From: Mariluticola halotolerans
GTDB taxonomy: Bacteria; Pseudomonadota; Alphaproteobacteria; Rhizobiales; Devosiaceae
Direction: 5' to 3'
Length of the DNA stretch: 64,000 nucleotides
Assembly (NCBI RefSeq): GCF_021611515.1
Contig: NZ_CP090960.1
Coordinates: 868,001 to 932,000 of the forward strand
This document shows, piece by piece, positions 9,701-19,407 of the stretch. The translations under genes were made by a program, and so were the position numbers. The notes beneath the pieces were generated by a model. It was not told the origin of the DNA and ran no database searches. It saw only the letters and a program-made list of their open reading frames with translations. How positions within the stretch are numbered: position 1 is the first letter of the stretch; every line of letters starts with the position of its first letter.

Positions 9701-10270
9701 TCACCCCATCGGGGCGACACCGAACAGCCAGCGGTGCAGCCAAAGCGCGAAAATCACATAGGTGATCACGCCAATCACAACCGCCAGAATATCCCCCTTG
9801 ATCGAGACAAAGGCGGGCGCAGGTTCGGGCCGGGCGGCGACGGCGACCCGGTTCCAGAGCGCATAGATCAGAAACGAACCAAAGACCATCAACGAGGCGA
9901 GATCACCATTGGCGAGCAGATGGGCAATCGACCAGAGAATGACCGCGAGCAGAAACGGGTGGCCGACAGCGGCCTTGATACGGCCCGTGGGCATATAGGC
10001 GGCAAAATTGAGAATAAAGGCCCCCAGCACCAGCAGCGCGGCGATATGCCGGCTCCAGTCGGGCGGAAAATAGAAGATCGGCGCTTCTTCACGATACTGC
10101 ATCCAGCCCCAAACGATCAGGGCAAGGCCCGCCAGCGATGCCGCCGAATACATGCCTTTCCAGGGCCCCTCGCCCAAAGCCTCAATTTGCCGGTTTCTGA
10201 AATCCGGCTTCAGCATGCGCACGACATGCACGCCAAAGAAAACGAGAATTCCCAAAAGCAAATAAAGCAT
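9701..10270 (-). CDS. NnrU family integral membrane protein
   Basis: 189-residue polytopic membrane protein of the NnrU family, named for a gene tied to nitrite/nitric oxide reduction but also widespread outside denitrifiers. The N-terminus MLYLLLGILVFFGVHVVRM is characteristic, and five to six hydrophobic segments follow. The frame extends upstream to 10345, but ATG 10270 matches the family start and has GGAG about eight bases upstream. It is transcribed divergently from the deacetylase-like gene. No denitrification genes are visible nearby, so the name is by homology only. Confidence 0.85.
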   Translation of the reverse strand: MLYLLLGILVFFGVHVVRMLKPDFRNRQIEALGEGPWKGMYSAASLAGLALIVWGWMQYREEAPIFYFPPDWSRHIAALLVLGAFILNFAAYMPTGRIKAAVGHPFLLAVILWSIAHLLANGDLASLMVFGSFLIYALWNRVAVAARPEPAPAFVSIKGDILAVVIGVITYVIFALWLHRWLFGVAPMG

Positions 10271-10309
10271 TGGTGCGACTCCGTTAATTGACGACCCTAT
10301 AGGAACACG

Positions 10310-10326
10310 TGAACTAAATTTGTTCA
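10310..10326. promoter_or_regulatory. Inverted repeat in the NnrU/deacetylase divergent promoter region
   Basis: TGAAC and GTTCA arms separated by seven A/T bases, in an AT-rich 142-bp spacer between two divergent genes. The position fits an operator, but no adjacent regulator suggests a ligand. Confidence 0.3.
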
Positions 10327-10412
10327 ATGTAGATGTCACCGACACGCGCGCGTTATATTCATGCGATTATTTTTATATTTTTTATCGCTGAGTTATCCGG
10401 ATTGGAGCCTCA

Positions 10413-11177
10413 ATGCCGACCGATAAACGTTTTGCTTTCCCCACACGCCGCACGCTGCTCCTGCACACCTCCGCACTCGCGCTGACGGCCGTAACAGGCG
10501 TTGCCTTTGCTGAAAAAAATGACAAACCGCTTGAACCGGGCCTGCGCATTGCGGCGGGCGATTCCGGGCCGCGCGGCATTGCAATCACACTCGATGCCTG
10601 TTCCGGCGGCATTGATCATCGCATTCTCGATGTTCTGATTGCCGAGCACATTCCGGTGACTTTATTTGTCACCGCCCGCTGGCTGGCGGCCAATCCCGAT
10701 ACATTTGCCCAGTTCCTCGCGCATCCTGACCTGTTCCAGATCGAAAATCATGGTGCAGAGCATATTCCGCCCGTCCTCGGCACCGAGAAGGTCTACGGCA
10801 TCACCCCGGCGGGCACGCCTCAGGCCATTGCCGATGAGGTCTCGGGCGGCGAAGCGGCGCTCATGGCGGCTGGCGCGCCCCGCCCGCGCTGGTATCGCGG
10901 GGCCACGGCGCTTTACAGTCCCGATGCAATCCCGCTGATCCAGTCGCTCGGCTATGCCATTGCCGGGTTTTCACTCAATGCCGATTACGGGGCCAGCGCT
11001 TCGGCGGACACCGCGGAACAACGGATACGCAGCGCCCGGGATGGCGATGTGGTCATCGCCCATATCAACCAGCCCACCCGCGCGGCGGGCGAAGGCATTG
11101 CCCGGGGCCTTGTGGCGCTCAAGCGTGCAGGTGCGCATTTTGTGCGGCTGGACGCGGTGACACTGATCGGCGAATAG
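10413..11177 (+). CDS. Exported polysaccharide deacetylase-like protein
   Basis: NodB-homology (carbohydrate esterase 4-like) protein of 254 residues with an N-terminal signal that looks Tat-like (TRRTLLLH, then a hydrophobic run ending VAFA). The first family motif, usually TFDDG, reads TLDACSGG: the first Asp is kept but the second, metal-binding Asp is Ala. The HxxxH metal motif is present in NHGAEH. Later RPRWYRG corresponds to the RxPxG-like motif. GGAG lies six bases before ATG 10413. Alphaproteobacterial members with a DACSG motif are often annotated as deacetylases; activity is uncertain. Confidence 0.8.
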   Translation: MPTDKRFAFPTRRTLLLHTSALALTAVTGVAFAEKNDKPLEPGLRIAAGDSGPRGIAITLDACSGGIDHRILDVLIAEHIPVTLFVTARWLAANPDTFAQFLAHPDLFQIENHGAEHIPPVLGTEKVYGITPAGTPQAIADEVSGGEAALMAAGAPRPRWYRGATALYSPDAIPLIQSLGYAIAGFSLNADYGASASADTAEQRIRSARDGDVVIAHINQPTRAAGEGIARGLVALKRAGAHFVRLDAVTLIGE

Positions 11178-11213
11178 CGCCAGCGTGCCACCGCAACCGG
11201 ATATGCCGGGCGG

Positions 11214-14200
11214 CTAGTGCGCCGCCGGTTGCGTCTCGCTGTCAGCTTCATGATCCGTTGGTGCCTTGGGCAGAAATCGGCGGGAAAACCTGGCGAAACT
11301 GTCGACATAAGTCAGCACCACCGGCACCACCACCAGCGTCAATACGGTCGAGCTGAGCAGGCCGCCAATCACCGCATGGGCCATGGGCGCATTCTGCCCG
11401 CTGCCCTCGTGGATATTGAGCGCCAGTGGCAGCATGCCGAAGATCATGGCGAGTGTGGTCATGATGATCGGGCGGAACCGGGTAACGCCGGCTTCAACCA
11501 GAGAATCGAACAGATTGATTCCCTCCCGCCGGTGCTGGTTGGCATTATCGACCAGCAGGATGGCATTCTTCACCACAAGGCCCATCAGCATGATAAAACC
11601 GATCATGGAATACATGTTCAGTGTACTGCCCCCCACCAGCAGCCCCAGCATGACCCCAATCAGCGCCAGCGGCAAAGCGAACATGATCGCAACGGGTTGC
11701 AGGAAACTGCCAAACTGTGAGGCGAGAACGAGATAGATGAAGATGACCGCCAGCAGCAATGCCGAGCCTGCGGCACCGATGGTCTCGTTCAACTGCTCGG
11801 CATCACCCCCGGCCCCCACGCGATAGCCCGTGGGCACGCTCAGGGAATCGACGGCTTTTTGCACATCGCCCATTACATCACCCAGCGCGGCCCCGGCCAG
11901 ATTGGCGCTCACGCTGATCTGGCGGGCAAGATCCAGCCGGGAGATTTCCGAGGGGCCGGTTGAGCGCACGATTTCGGCGACCTGATCCAGCCGGACGGTG
12001 GACTGGCTGCCCGTCGCCCCGCTTTGGGAAATGGGCAGGCTGCCAAGGGCCGTCACGTCATCGCGGGCATATTCTGGCAGACGGACCACAACCGTGTAAT
12101 TGTCGCCATCGGGCGTGGTCCAGTCCGTCACCTCTTCACCCCCCAGCATCGGGCGCAGCGTGGCCCCGATCTGGTTGAGGCTGACGCCCAGATCGCTGGC
12201 GGCATCGCGATTGATACGCACGCCGAGCACCGGCTGGGCGCTGTTGAGGCTGGTTTCGACATCGGCCAGCCCGTCAATTTGCTCAAGCTTGGCGGAAAGC
12301 TGTCTGGCGAGCCGTTCCAGAATGACAAAATCATCGCCATAGATCTGCACCTGCACGGGCGCGGAGACGCCGCCAAAACCACCGGCCGCACCGACATTAT
12401 AGGTGATGCCGGGTATCTGTTTCAGTGCCGCGCGTACCGGCACCGTCATATCCTGCGGCGAGCGGTCGCGTTCCTCGGAATGGACCATGGTCACAACCAC
12501 CGTCGCGCCATTCTGGCTGCCCCCTTGCGTATTGACCGTGGCATAGGTGCCCTCCACCTCGGGAAAACCCATCAGCACGTCATTGACCTGACGGACCTTG
12601 CTGGCGGTGTAATCGATCGAGGAGCCGACCGGTGATTCCAGATCAATCTGGAACTCGCCATTATCAACCGCCGGTGCGAATTCCACGCCCACCAGCGGGA
12701 ACAGCGCAAAACTGCCCAGAAGCGCCGCCAGGGCAATCGCCAGCGTGGATTTCCGAAACTTCAAACTCAGCCGCAGCAAGCGGCGATAACCCCTGGTGAC
12801 CCATTCAAAAAACCGGTCGAACTGCATCACCAGACGCCCCAGCGGCCCGCGTTTGGCGTCGGGTTCCGCTGCCGGATCATACCAGACACTGGACATCATC
12901 GGATCGAGGGTGAAGGCGACAAACAGCGAGATCAGCACCGCCACCGAAACGGTGACGCCAAACTGGAGAAAGAAGCGGCCCAGAATGCCATCCATGAACG
13001 CCACCGGCAAAAACACCGCAACAATGGAGAATGTGGTTGCCAGCACGGCAAGGCCGATTTCATCGGTACCCTCAAGCGCGGCCCGGCGATGGCTCTTGCC
13101 CATATGCAGGTGCCGCATGATATTTTCGCGCACCACAATGGCATCATCAATCAGCAGCCCGACCGCCAGCGAAAGCGCCATCAGGGTCATCATGTTCAAC
13201 GTGAAGCCAAGGAAATAAAGCGCGATCATTGTGCCGATAATCGAGATCGGCAGGGTCAGGCCGGTAATGACCGTTGAACGCCATGAACTGAGAAACAGGA
13301 AAACGATCAGCACGGCAAGCGCCGCCCCCTCGATCAACATGTTCTGCACTGCATGAAAGGACTGCTCCACCGGGGCGGCATTGTCCCGCACAATCTCGAT
13401 ATGCACGCCCTCGGGCAATTCGCGCTCTTCGAGCTCGGCGATTGCCTTGCGGATCTCGCGGGCGACGCCCACGGTGTTCGCCCCTTGGGTTTTGACAACA
13501 TCGACCGCCAGGGCCCGCTCGCCATTGAGCAGTGCCAGGCTGGAGGTGTCCGCCTGCCCCAGTTCGATTGTCGCCACATCGCCCAGCCGCACGGGCTGGC
13601 CGCCCTGACGGGTGATGATGATATCGAGGAATTCGCGCGCCTGCTCAATGCGGCCCTCAATCTGGATCGCCTGAACCTTGAGACCCTCCTCGATAGAACC
13701 TGCGGGCAGGTTCTGGTTTTCCTGACGGATGGCGGCGGTCACCTGCGCGACGCCAATATCAAAGGCATTCAACCTGTCAGGATCGATCAGCACGTTGAGC
13801 TGACGCGGCACCCCGCCCACAACGGTCGCGCGCCCCACACCCTGAATAACCGACAGTTTTGGCGAAATGACATCTTCGGTCAGGCTGGTCAGGTCCCGGG
13901 CCGAAAGGTTATCGGCACTCACAGCCAGAGACATGACCGGCAATTCACCCGGATCGAACCGCAGGATCTGGGGGTCCTTGGCATTTGTGGGGAAACCGGC
14001 GCTGATCGTCGCCAGCCGGTCGCGTACGCCCTGGGCGGCATCGGCGGAGTTGATCTCCATGTCAAACAGGATGATCACCATCGCCTGCCCCGACTGGGCG
14101 GTGGACTGGATGCTATCGATACCATTGATGGTGTTGACCGCATCCTCGATGGGTTTGACCACATCATTCTCAACCGCTTCGGGCGAGGCACCGGGATAGG

Positions 14201-14348
14201 AAACCACGACCGCGACAACTGGCAGGTCGATATCGGGCAATTGCTCGATCGGCAGCCGCTGGTAGGAGTAAATACCAAACACCAATAACGCCACCATGAT
14301 CATGGTGGCAAAGACGGGGTGATCGACGCTGATTTTGGTGAGAAACAT
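11214..14348 (-). CDS. RND efflux transporter, AcrB/HAE1 type
   Basis: Proton-driven inner-membrane exporter of 1044 residues, full length for the family. It has the two-fold repeat of a membrane segment, a large periplasmic loop and five further segments. The N-terminus MFLTKISVDHPVFATMI is typical. The proton-relay pair in TM4 is Asp401-Asp402 within GLLIDDAIVVREN, and the second repeat shows GLVVKNAILLVDNAN. The start is two bases after the adaptor stop codon, so the two form an operon with the regulator upstream. No outer-membrane channel gene is adjacent, implying a shared TolC. The substrate is unknown. Confidence 0.93.
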   Translation of the reverse strand: MFLTKISVDHPVFATMIMVALLVFGIYSYQRLPIEQLPDIDLPVVAVVVSYPGASPEAVENDVVKPIEDAVNTINGIDSIQSTAQSGQAMVIILFDMEINSADAAQGVRDRLATISAGFPTNAKDPQILRFDPGELPVMSLAVSADNLSARDLTSLTEDVISPKLSVIQGVGRATVVGGVPRQLNVLIDPDRLNAFDIGVAQVTAAIRQENQNLPAGSIEEGLKVQAIQIEGRIEQAREFLDIIITRQGGQPVRLGDVATIELGQADTSSLALLNGERALAVDVVKTQGANTVGVAREIRKAIAELEERELPEGVHIEIVRDNAAPVEQSFHAVQNMLIEGAALAVLIVFLFLSSWRSTVITGLTLPISIIGTMIALYFLGFTLNMMTLMALSLAVGLLIDDAIVVRENIMRHLHMGKSHRRAALEGTDEIGLAVLATTFSIVAVFLPVAFMDGILGRFFLQFGVTVSVAVLISLFVAFTLDPMMSSVWYDPAAEPDAKRGPLGRLVMQFDRFFEWVTRGYRRLLRLSLKFRKSTLAIALAALLGSFALFPLVGVEFAPAVDNGEFQIDLESPVGSSIDYTASKVRQVNDVLMGFPEVEGTYATVNTQGGSQNGATVVVTMVHSEERDRSPQDMTVPVRAALKQIPGITYNVGAAGGFGGVSAPVQVQIYGDDFVILERLARQLSAKLEQIDGLADVETSLNSAQPVLGVRINRDAASDLGVSLNQIGATLRPMLGGEEVTDWTTPDGDNYTVVVRLPEYARDDVTALGSLPISQSGATGSQSTVRLDQVAEIVRSTGPSEISRLDLARQISVSANLAGAALGDVMGDVQKAVDSLSVPTGYRVGAGGDAEQLNETIGAAGSALLLAVIFIYLVLASQFGSFLQPVAIMFALPLALIGVMLGLLVGGSTLNMYSMIGFIMLMGLVVKNAILLVDNANQHRREGINLFDSLVEAGVTRFRPIIMTTLAMIFGMLPLALNIHEGSGQNAPMAHAVIGGLLSSTVLTLVVVPVVLTYVDSFARFSRRFLPKAPTDHEADSETQPAAH

Positions 14349-14350
14349 CT

Positions 14351-15583
14351 CTATTCCCCAACGACCTGCACGGCGTCGCCCGCGCGCAATTCAGGCAGGG
14401 AGGCGCTGACAATCACATCGCCTTCGACAAGGCCCTCGGTAATGCCGGCCAGCCGGCCACCCGCCCATTGCTGGTCGCTGGTCACGCTCTGGCGCACCAG
14501 TTGGCCATCGGCGATTTTGAGCACATAGGTCCCGCCGGGGTCCTCGCGCAGGGCAAGTGCGGGAACCGCCAGACCATCTTCACGCTCGGCAACAACAATC
14601 TGGCCGGTGGCAAACATGCCGCCGCGCAGCTGCTGATCGGCATTGTCGATCATGACATAGACCGGCAGCGCGCGCGTGCCTTCCAGCGCCACGGGGTTTA
14701 TACGGTCGACCACGCCCTCAAACTGCGCCCCGTCAATGCCATCAACCTTGATGTAGACGCGCTGTCCGGGTTTCACCCGCGTGCCCGCGCCAACCGGCAC
14801 AATGGCCTGCATTTCCATGCGGGCCAGATCAACCAGCGTCAAAATCGCGGCACCGGTGGACACGAGCTGTCCCGGCTCCACCATGCGGGTCGCCACCACA
14901 CCATCAAACGGCGCGGTAATCGTGGCATTGGCGAGGGATATCTCTGCGGCTTCAATCTGGCCTTCCTGTGCGGCAAGATTGGCGGCAAGCGCATCCACAT
15001 TGGATTGCCCCTGTTCGAGCACGGAATCGGAGGAGAGGCCCCGTTCGGACAAGGTGCGGGTACGGGCGAGTTGGCTGCGGGCCAGCTCAAGCTGGGCCCT
15101 TGTCGCATCGGCTGTGCTTTTTTGCTGCGCCAGCTGGATGGTCAGGTTCTCCACATCCACCTGCGCCAGCAGATCACCCTTGGCAACGCTGTCACCGGGC
15201 CGCACGGCGACGGTATCGATACGGCCAGAAACCTGTGACGACAATTGCGATTGCACACTCGGTTTGAGGGCACCGCTCACCTTGATCGTCTGCTCAAGAT
15301 TCTGGCGGGCAATGGTTGTCACCTCCATCCCGTTGAGCTGCATGACTGTTGGTGTTTCGAGGCCCGCAACCTCGGGCTCTGGTGCCGGTTTCGGGGCGAA
15401 AACAATCCAGCCGACAATTGCCAACACAATCAGCGCCGCCACAATCAGGGGCCAGCGCCGCCTTTTAACCGGCAGGCCCTTGGCGCGACGCTCTGCGTTT
15501 TCGCGCTCGCGGGCATTCATGGCCCAGTCCGGCTTGCCATCATCATCTTTGCGGGTATCCGGAGAATTTGCATCTGCATTCAT
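14351..15583 (-). CDS. RND efflux periplasmic adaptor subunit (HlyD/MFP)
   Basis: Membrane-fusion protein of 410 residues linking the RND pump to an outer-membrane channel. A charged cytosolic N-terminus precedes a membrane anchor at about residues 44-62. Then come the lipoyl/barrel-sandwich halves (VRPGDSVAKGDLLAQVD and ITAPFDGVVATRMVEPGQ) around a coiled-coil alpha hairpin, and a beta-barrel with a C-terminal domain. Its stop is two bases before the pump start, and it lies 41 bases downstream of the regulator gene. Confidence 0.93.
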   Translation of the reverse strand: MNADANSPDTRKDDDGKPDWAMNARERENAERRAKGLPVKRRRWPLIVAALIVLAIVGWIVFAPKPAPEPEVAGLETPTVMQLNGMEVTTIARQNLEQTIKVSGALKPSVQSQLSSQVSGRIDTVAVRPGDSVAKGDLLAQVDVENLTIQLAQQKSTADATRAQLELARSQLARTRTLSERGLSSDSVLEQGQSNVDALAANLAAQEGQIEAAEISLANATITAPFDGVVATRMVEPGQLVSTGAAILTLVDLARMEMQAIVPVGAGTRVKPGQRVYIKVDGIDGAQFEGVVDRINPVALEGTRALPVYVMIDNADQQLRGGMFATGQIVVAEREDGLAVPALALREDPGGTYVLKIADGQLVRQSVTSDQQWAGGRLAGITEGLVEGDVIVSASLPELRAGDAVQVVGE

Positions 15584-15624
15584 GTGAATGGCCCAATCAT
15601 GGATGGTTGGAAGGCATTAAAATA

Positions 15625-16083
15625 CTACCGCGGCTTACTGCCTGGTTGTGACTTGGCGGCCCATGCCGCGAAAACGTCGGCGGTTTCCCGATAAAATGCA
15701 ACAAGTTCCCGCACCCGCGTCTTTGCGCCACTTTCATCCTCGGGAAAGTCCGCCTCGGCTTCGGCAATCTCTGTGGCAATACTGGCCATGCCCTCGCTGA
15801 CCGTCTGGATCATCTGACGATATGGATCAGGCACAAGCTCGTAGAAATCCTGACGCACGCCTTTCCGGCTGGTCAGACGCAAAACGCCCCTGTTGGCAAG
15901 CAGGCGCGCATTGGTGCTGGCGCTGGCCTTGCTGATTTCCAGCCGTTCCGCAATTTCCTGCAGGCTGAAGGCACGCCCCTCAACAATCATCAGGCCGAAT
16001 ATGCGCCCGGCAATACGCGGCCCACCCTCGCCCTGGCTGACCAGGCCCATTTTCTCGATAAACTTGTCCGCAGCATCGTTCAT
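15625..16083 (-). CDS. GbsR/MarR family transcriptional regulator
   Basis: 152-residue winged-helix regulator. The reading helix lies around residues 38-62 (LQEIAERLEISKASASTNARLL), followed by a wing with RKGVRQDFY and an alpha-helical dimerisation tail. The frame runs up to 16131, but ATG 16083 has AAGGGA seven bases upstream. It is first in a three-gene operon with the adaptor and pump, so it most likely represses the pump and itself. An inverted repeat over its -35 box (16122-16139) is a candidate operator. Confidence 0.88.
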   Translation of the reverse strand: MNDAADKFIEKMGLVSQGEGGPRIAGRIFGLMIVEGRAFSLQEIAERLEISKASASTNARLLANRGVLRLTSRKGVRQDFYELVPDPYRQMIQTVSEGMASIATEIAEAEADFPEDESGAKTRVRELVAFYRETADVFAAWAAKSQPGSKPR

Positions 16084-16102
16084 ATGGCGTCCCTTCGCGC
16101 AA

Positions 16103-16139
16103 CCTGTACTGCGTTCGCTTTGTTCAATCAATACTGAAC
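16103..16139 (-). promoter_or_regulatory. Predicted promoter and operator of the regulator-efflux operon
   Basis: On the minus strand, a TTGATT -35 box (16126-16131) and a weak TACAGG -10 box (16103-16108) are 17 bases apart. GTTCA and TGAAC arms (16122-16126 and 16135-16139) with an 8-base centre overlap the -35 box, as expected for an autorepressor site. Confidence 0.45.
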
Positions 16140-16159
16140 GTACTGGATGGTCGAAATAT

Positions 16160-18781
16160 TTATGCCGTTGCAGTGTCCGCCCGTCGCTCCTGCGTCCCGG
16201 CTCTCAGGCAGCGCCGTAACGCCACGAATGTGTTGGCTGCAATATCGGCGACGGCTGCGCACTGGCTGGCAACCTGGTCACTTGCCTGCGTCTCGAGGGA
16301 CGCCTCGATCTCGCGCAGGGCCTTTTCCAGTTTATGTGCTCCGAGAAACGCTGCCGTGCCCACCATTCGATGTGCTGTCTCTGCGGCGGCGCGGCGCTGA
16401 TCATTGCGCATGTGCATCTCGATATCCCGCAGACCGGCGGCGAGTTCCGCTGAAAACATGTTGATTCGGGCTGCAAGCGTTTCTGCGGGCAAAATCCCGG
16501 CCAGTTCGCCAAATATATCGGGGTCGAACCATTCACCTGCGGCGATATTGATATCCGCCGCGTCCGCCTGCCATGTGTTCCAGCCTGGGTCCGAAAGCCC
16601 GGCAAGGATTTCCATCAATTTGTCCCGGCGCAGCGGTTTTAACAGGCAGCCGTCAAAGCCCGCCTTCTCATGCACCTGCCTTTTTTGAAAGGAGGTATGG
16701 GCCGTCAGGCCGATGATCGGCGTGCGGGTGGATGCGCCTCCCGCGCTCTTGATCGCTTTGGTCGCCTCTATCCCGTCAACGCCCGGCATGCTGACATCCA
16801 TCAGGATGAGGTCGAAACGGCGCGCGTTTGCAAGCCGAATGCCTTCGGTGCCATTTGCGGCCTCAACCACCACACAGTCCTGTTGGGCGAGCATATGGCT
16901 GACAATAAGCCGGTTGGTGTCATTGTCTTCAACAACCAGAACGGCAGCGCCCTGCCCGGCATTGTCTGCCCCGCGCGTGGCGACAGGTTGCAGTTCAGTC
17001 GCCGCCGGGGCGATCTGCATGGGCAGTTCCACCGTGAACACGCTGCCCTCACCCGGAGCGCTGGCCAATTTTATATTGCCGCCCATCCCCTCAATAAGCC
17101 GTCGCGTAATTCCCAGCCCCAGCCCGACGCCCATAGCGGGGCGATTAAACGAGGGATCCAGTGTCACGAAGTCGTCGAAAATCCGCTGCTGATCCGCCAG
17201 ATCAATGCCAATCCCGTCATCCGCGACAATCAGTTTGACGATGGGGCGGCCTCCGGGACGCCTTTTTTCGGTGATCGATACGGTCACATGGCCGCCCGGG
17301 CTGAATTTTACCGCATTGCTGATCAGGTTCAGCAGGATCTGGCGCAGGCGCACCGGGTCGCTGAGCAAAGGCTGATCACGAAGATCGGCCTGCAACCGGA
17401 TCGTGGTATCGCTATTGCGCGCGTCGGGCTGGCACAGGTCCACAACGTCCCCGGCCAGAGCCGGTACATCGAGCGGCTCCTCTGCAAAATGCAGCGTCCC
17501 CGCTTCAATGCGCGCAATGTCCAGAACATCATTGACGTGGTGCAGCAGGATTTCACTGGCATTTTCCGCCAGACCGACAAGCCGTTGCTGCTCGTCGGTT
17601 AGGCCGGTTTCCTGCAGGATTTGCAAGACGCCGATCACACCATTCAGCGGGGTGCGCATTTCATGGCTCATGACCGCCAGAAAGTCGGATTTCGCACGGT
17701 CAGCGGCCAGCGCCTTGTCGCGCGCCTCCACAATGGCCCGCTCGGCTTCACGGCGGCGGGAAATATCGCGGATATAGGCGATGTGAATCGGGCCGGTATC
17801 GCTTCTGGCCGCACCTACAGACAGTTCGGCGGCGAATTCCGTGCCATCCAAACGCCTGGCGCGGGAGACCAGACGCGGGATAACCCCCGGCCCGGCTGAC
17901 AGCAATTTATCCAGCGCCGCGCGTTCCTCATCAGACAAGTCGGGTGCCATCAACCGGTCAACGAAGTCACTCCCCACCGCCTGATCGCGGTCAATGCCGA
18001 AAACGCGGATGGCGGCGGGATTGTATTCAACAATCCGTTTTTCGGCATCCGTCACGATGATCGGGTCCTGCGATGCATCAATGGTTTGCTTGAGACGGCT
18101 GCTGGCGCTGGCGATCTGTTCGGATTTACGCACCGATATCCTGTATTGCCGGAACAGAAAATAGATCGACACCCCCAGAGCCAGAACGAGAACAAGCCCG
18201 GCAAAAGCGGTTTGCAGCAGCAAAAGCGTGAAGGCGGACCGGCTTTCGTCAGAACGCTGGGCAAACAGGTCAACACCCGTCAGGGAAATCGCCCGCACTA
18301 CAGGCAGCAAGGCGCGGAATTCTGCCGTCAGTTCCGCCACCGCCGACAGCAAGGCCGCATCCGGCCCGTCAATCACCGGGATGGCGGCATTGAGCGGCGC
18401 AATGATCAGCTTGATGTTCTGCCTGATGCTACTGTCATCGGCCACCGACCGCATGAACGCGCCCTGCTCCAGTGTGGTGACACGGCTATAGAAGGTATCG
18501 AAACGCCGCCGGAACTCAGGCAGGGCTTCGGCACCGCTATCGGCAACAGCCTCGCCACGCGACAGCAATACCAGAAGATCCACCTCCAGCTGCGACAAGG
18601 TCCAGTGCAGGTTGTCGCGCGGCGCGCTTTCCAGCGCTTTCAGTTCGGTTTTCACCTGCAATGCGAAATAGACGAACGCGCCGAGGAACAACAAACTCGC
18701 CAGAAAAAGCGCACAGATACGCGCGTTGCCCGTGGGACAAATCCTGGCGAATCCGGATCTGAGGGACACGGGCCTCTCCAT
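16160..18781 (-). CDS. Hybrid sensor histidine kinase (PAS, HisKA, HATPase, REC, HPt)
   Basis: Membrane-bound phosphorelay kinase of 873 residues. It has TM1 near residues 24-43, a periplasmic sensor of about 140 residues, TM2 near 185-210 and a PAS domain (about 228-345). HisKA follows with SHEMRTPLNG (His373), then HATPase with N box NLISNAVKF, DDGIGID and GLGLGI. REC has phospho-acceptor Asp662 in LMDVSMPG, and HPt has His804 in AHRMVGTAAFLGA. All catalytic residues are present, so a full four-step relay is possible. ATG 18781 has GGAG nine bases upstream; GTG 18787 is an alternative. It follows directly after the molybdopterin-domain-like gene, suggesting a sensing pair; the divergent LuxR-type regulator is a plausible output. 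Confidence 0.92.
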   Translation of the reverse strand: MERPVSLRSGFARICPTGNARICALFLASLLFLGAFVYFALQVKTELKALESAPRDNLHWTLSQLEVDLLVLLSRGEAVADSGAEALPEFRRRFDTFYSRVTTLEQGAFMRSVADDSSIRQNIKLIIAPLNAAIPVIDGPDAALLSAVAELTAEFRALLPVVRAISLTGVDLFAQRSDESRSAFTLLLLQTAFAGLVLVLALGVSIYFLFRQYRISVRKSEQIASASSRLKQTIDASQDPIIVTDAEKRIVEYNPAAIRVFGIDRDQAVGSDFVDRLMAPDLSDEERAALDKLLSAGPGVIPRLVSRARRLDGTEFAAELSVGAARSDTGPIHIAYIRDISRRREAERAIVEARDKALAADRAKSDFLAVMSHEMRTPLNGVIGVLQILQETGLTDEQQRLVGLAENASEILLHHVNDVLDIARIEAGTLHFAEEPLDVPALAGDVVDLCQPDARNSDTTIRLQADLRDQPLLSDPVRLRQILLNLISNAVKFSPGGHVTVSITEKRRPGGRPIVKLIVADDGIGIDLADQQRIFDDFVTLDPSFNRPAMGVGLGLGITRRLIEGMGGNIKLASAPGEGSVFTVELPMQIAPAATELQPVATRGADNAGQGAAVLVVEDNDTNRLIVSHMLAQQDCVVVEAANGTEGIRLANARRFDLILMDVSMPGVDGIEATKAIKSAGGASTRTPIIGLTAHTSFQKRQVHEKAGFDGCLLKPLRRDKLMEILAGLSDPGWNTWQADAADINIAAGEWFDPDIFGELAGILPAETLAARINMFSAELAAGLRDIEMHMRNDQRRAAAETAHRMVGTAAFLGAHKLEKALREIEASLETQASDQVASQCAAVADIAANTFVALRRCLRAGTQERRADTATA

Positions 18782-18787
18782 TGCCAC

Positions 18788-19303
18788 CTACTCCATGACC
18801 TCGATACGGGTCAGCTGCCAGATGCTGCGGGAATAGATGGTTTCAGATCTATATTCGCCGTTGTGATCGTAGGGATAAACGACCCAAAGCGGCCCCCGCT
18901 CGCGCACCGACATTTCCGCGCCGTCAATTTCATAGGCAAGGATCGGCCCGCCCTCGACAGCGTCACTTACAGGGATATCGACCGCATAATCGTTGATCGC
19001 GGTCGCTTTCAAAGTTTCTCCACCCGCGCCGGTCAGGGCCAGTAAATCCGACAATTGCACGCCGGTGAACTCACGCACACCTTCAGTCCAGATTGTGCTG
19101 GTTTCAAAGCTCGTGGCAGGCAGTGCCCTGAGCATTTCCATGTCGAACACCGCTTCAGTGCCGACATTGGTTTGCTCCACAAGGCCGGAGACGGTCAACA
19201 CGATGTCTCCCTGCGGTTCTGGCAATGGTGCCATATTGTCGGCATGGGCAGGTAGTGCCAGAGCTATAGCGGCGGCGATGACGTATGGTCCCAATCTGGT
19301 CAT
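18788..19303 (-). CDS. Periplasmic molybdopterin-binding-domain-like protein without cysteine
   Basis: 171-residue protein with an N-terminal signal peptide (MTRLGPYVIAAAIALALPAHA). The mature part resembles the oxidoreductase molybdopterin-binding (sulfite oxidase/YedY) fold: TVSGLV at its start, FTGVQLSDLLAL, AINDYAVDIPVSDA, RGPLWVVYPYD and a final SIWQLTRIEV. There is no cysteine anywhere, so the usual Mo-coordinating Cys is absent. That argues for ligand binding rather than catalysis. The frame opens at 19399, but ATG 19303 gives a clean signal peptide. Its stop abuts the start of the hybrid kinase, so it is a candidate periplasmic sensing partner. The fold assignment is by motif resemblance. 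Confidence 0.75.
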   Translation of the reverse strand: MTRLGPYVIAAAIALALPAHADNMAPLPEPQGDIVLTVSGLVEQTNVGTEAVFDMEMLRALPATSFETSTIWTEGVREFTGVQLSDLLALTGAGGETLKATAINDYAVDIPVSDAVEGGPILAYEIDGAEMSVRERGPLWVVYPYDHNGEYRSETIYSRSIWQLTRIEVME

Positions 19304-19407
19304 GACTTCCCTTTCAAGTCCCCGGTCAACCTTTCTGGTTGCGGCTGTTTCGACACATGAAAGACCATAGCTATTCCCCTGAGACGTGCACGGGCGCATT
19401 GGAGAAA

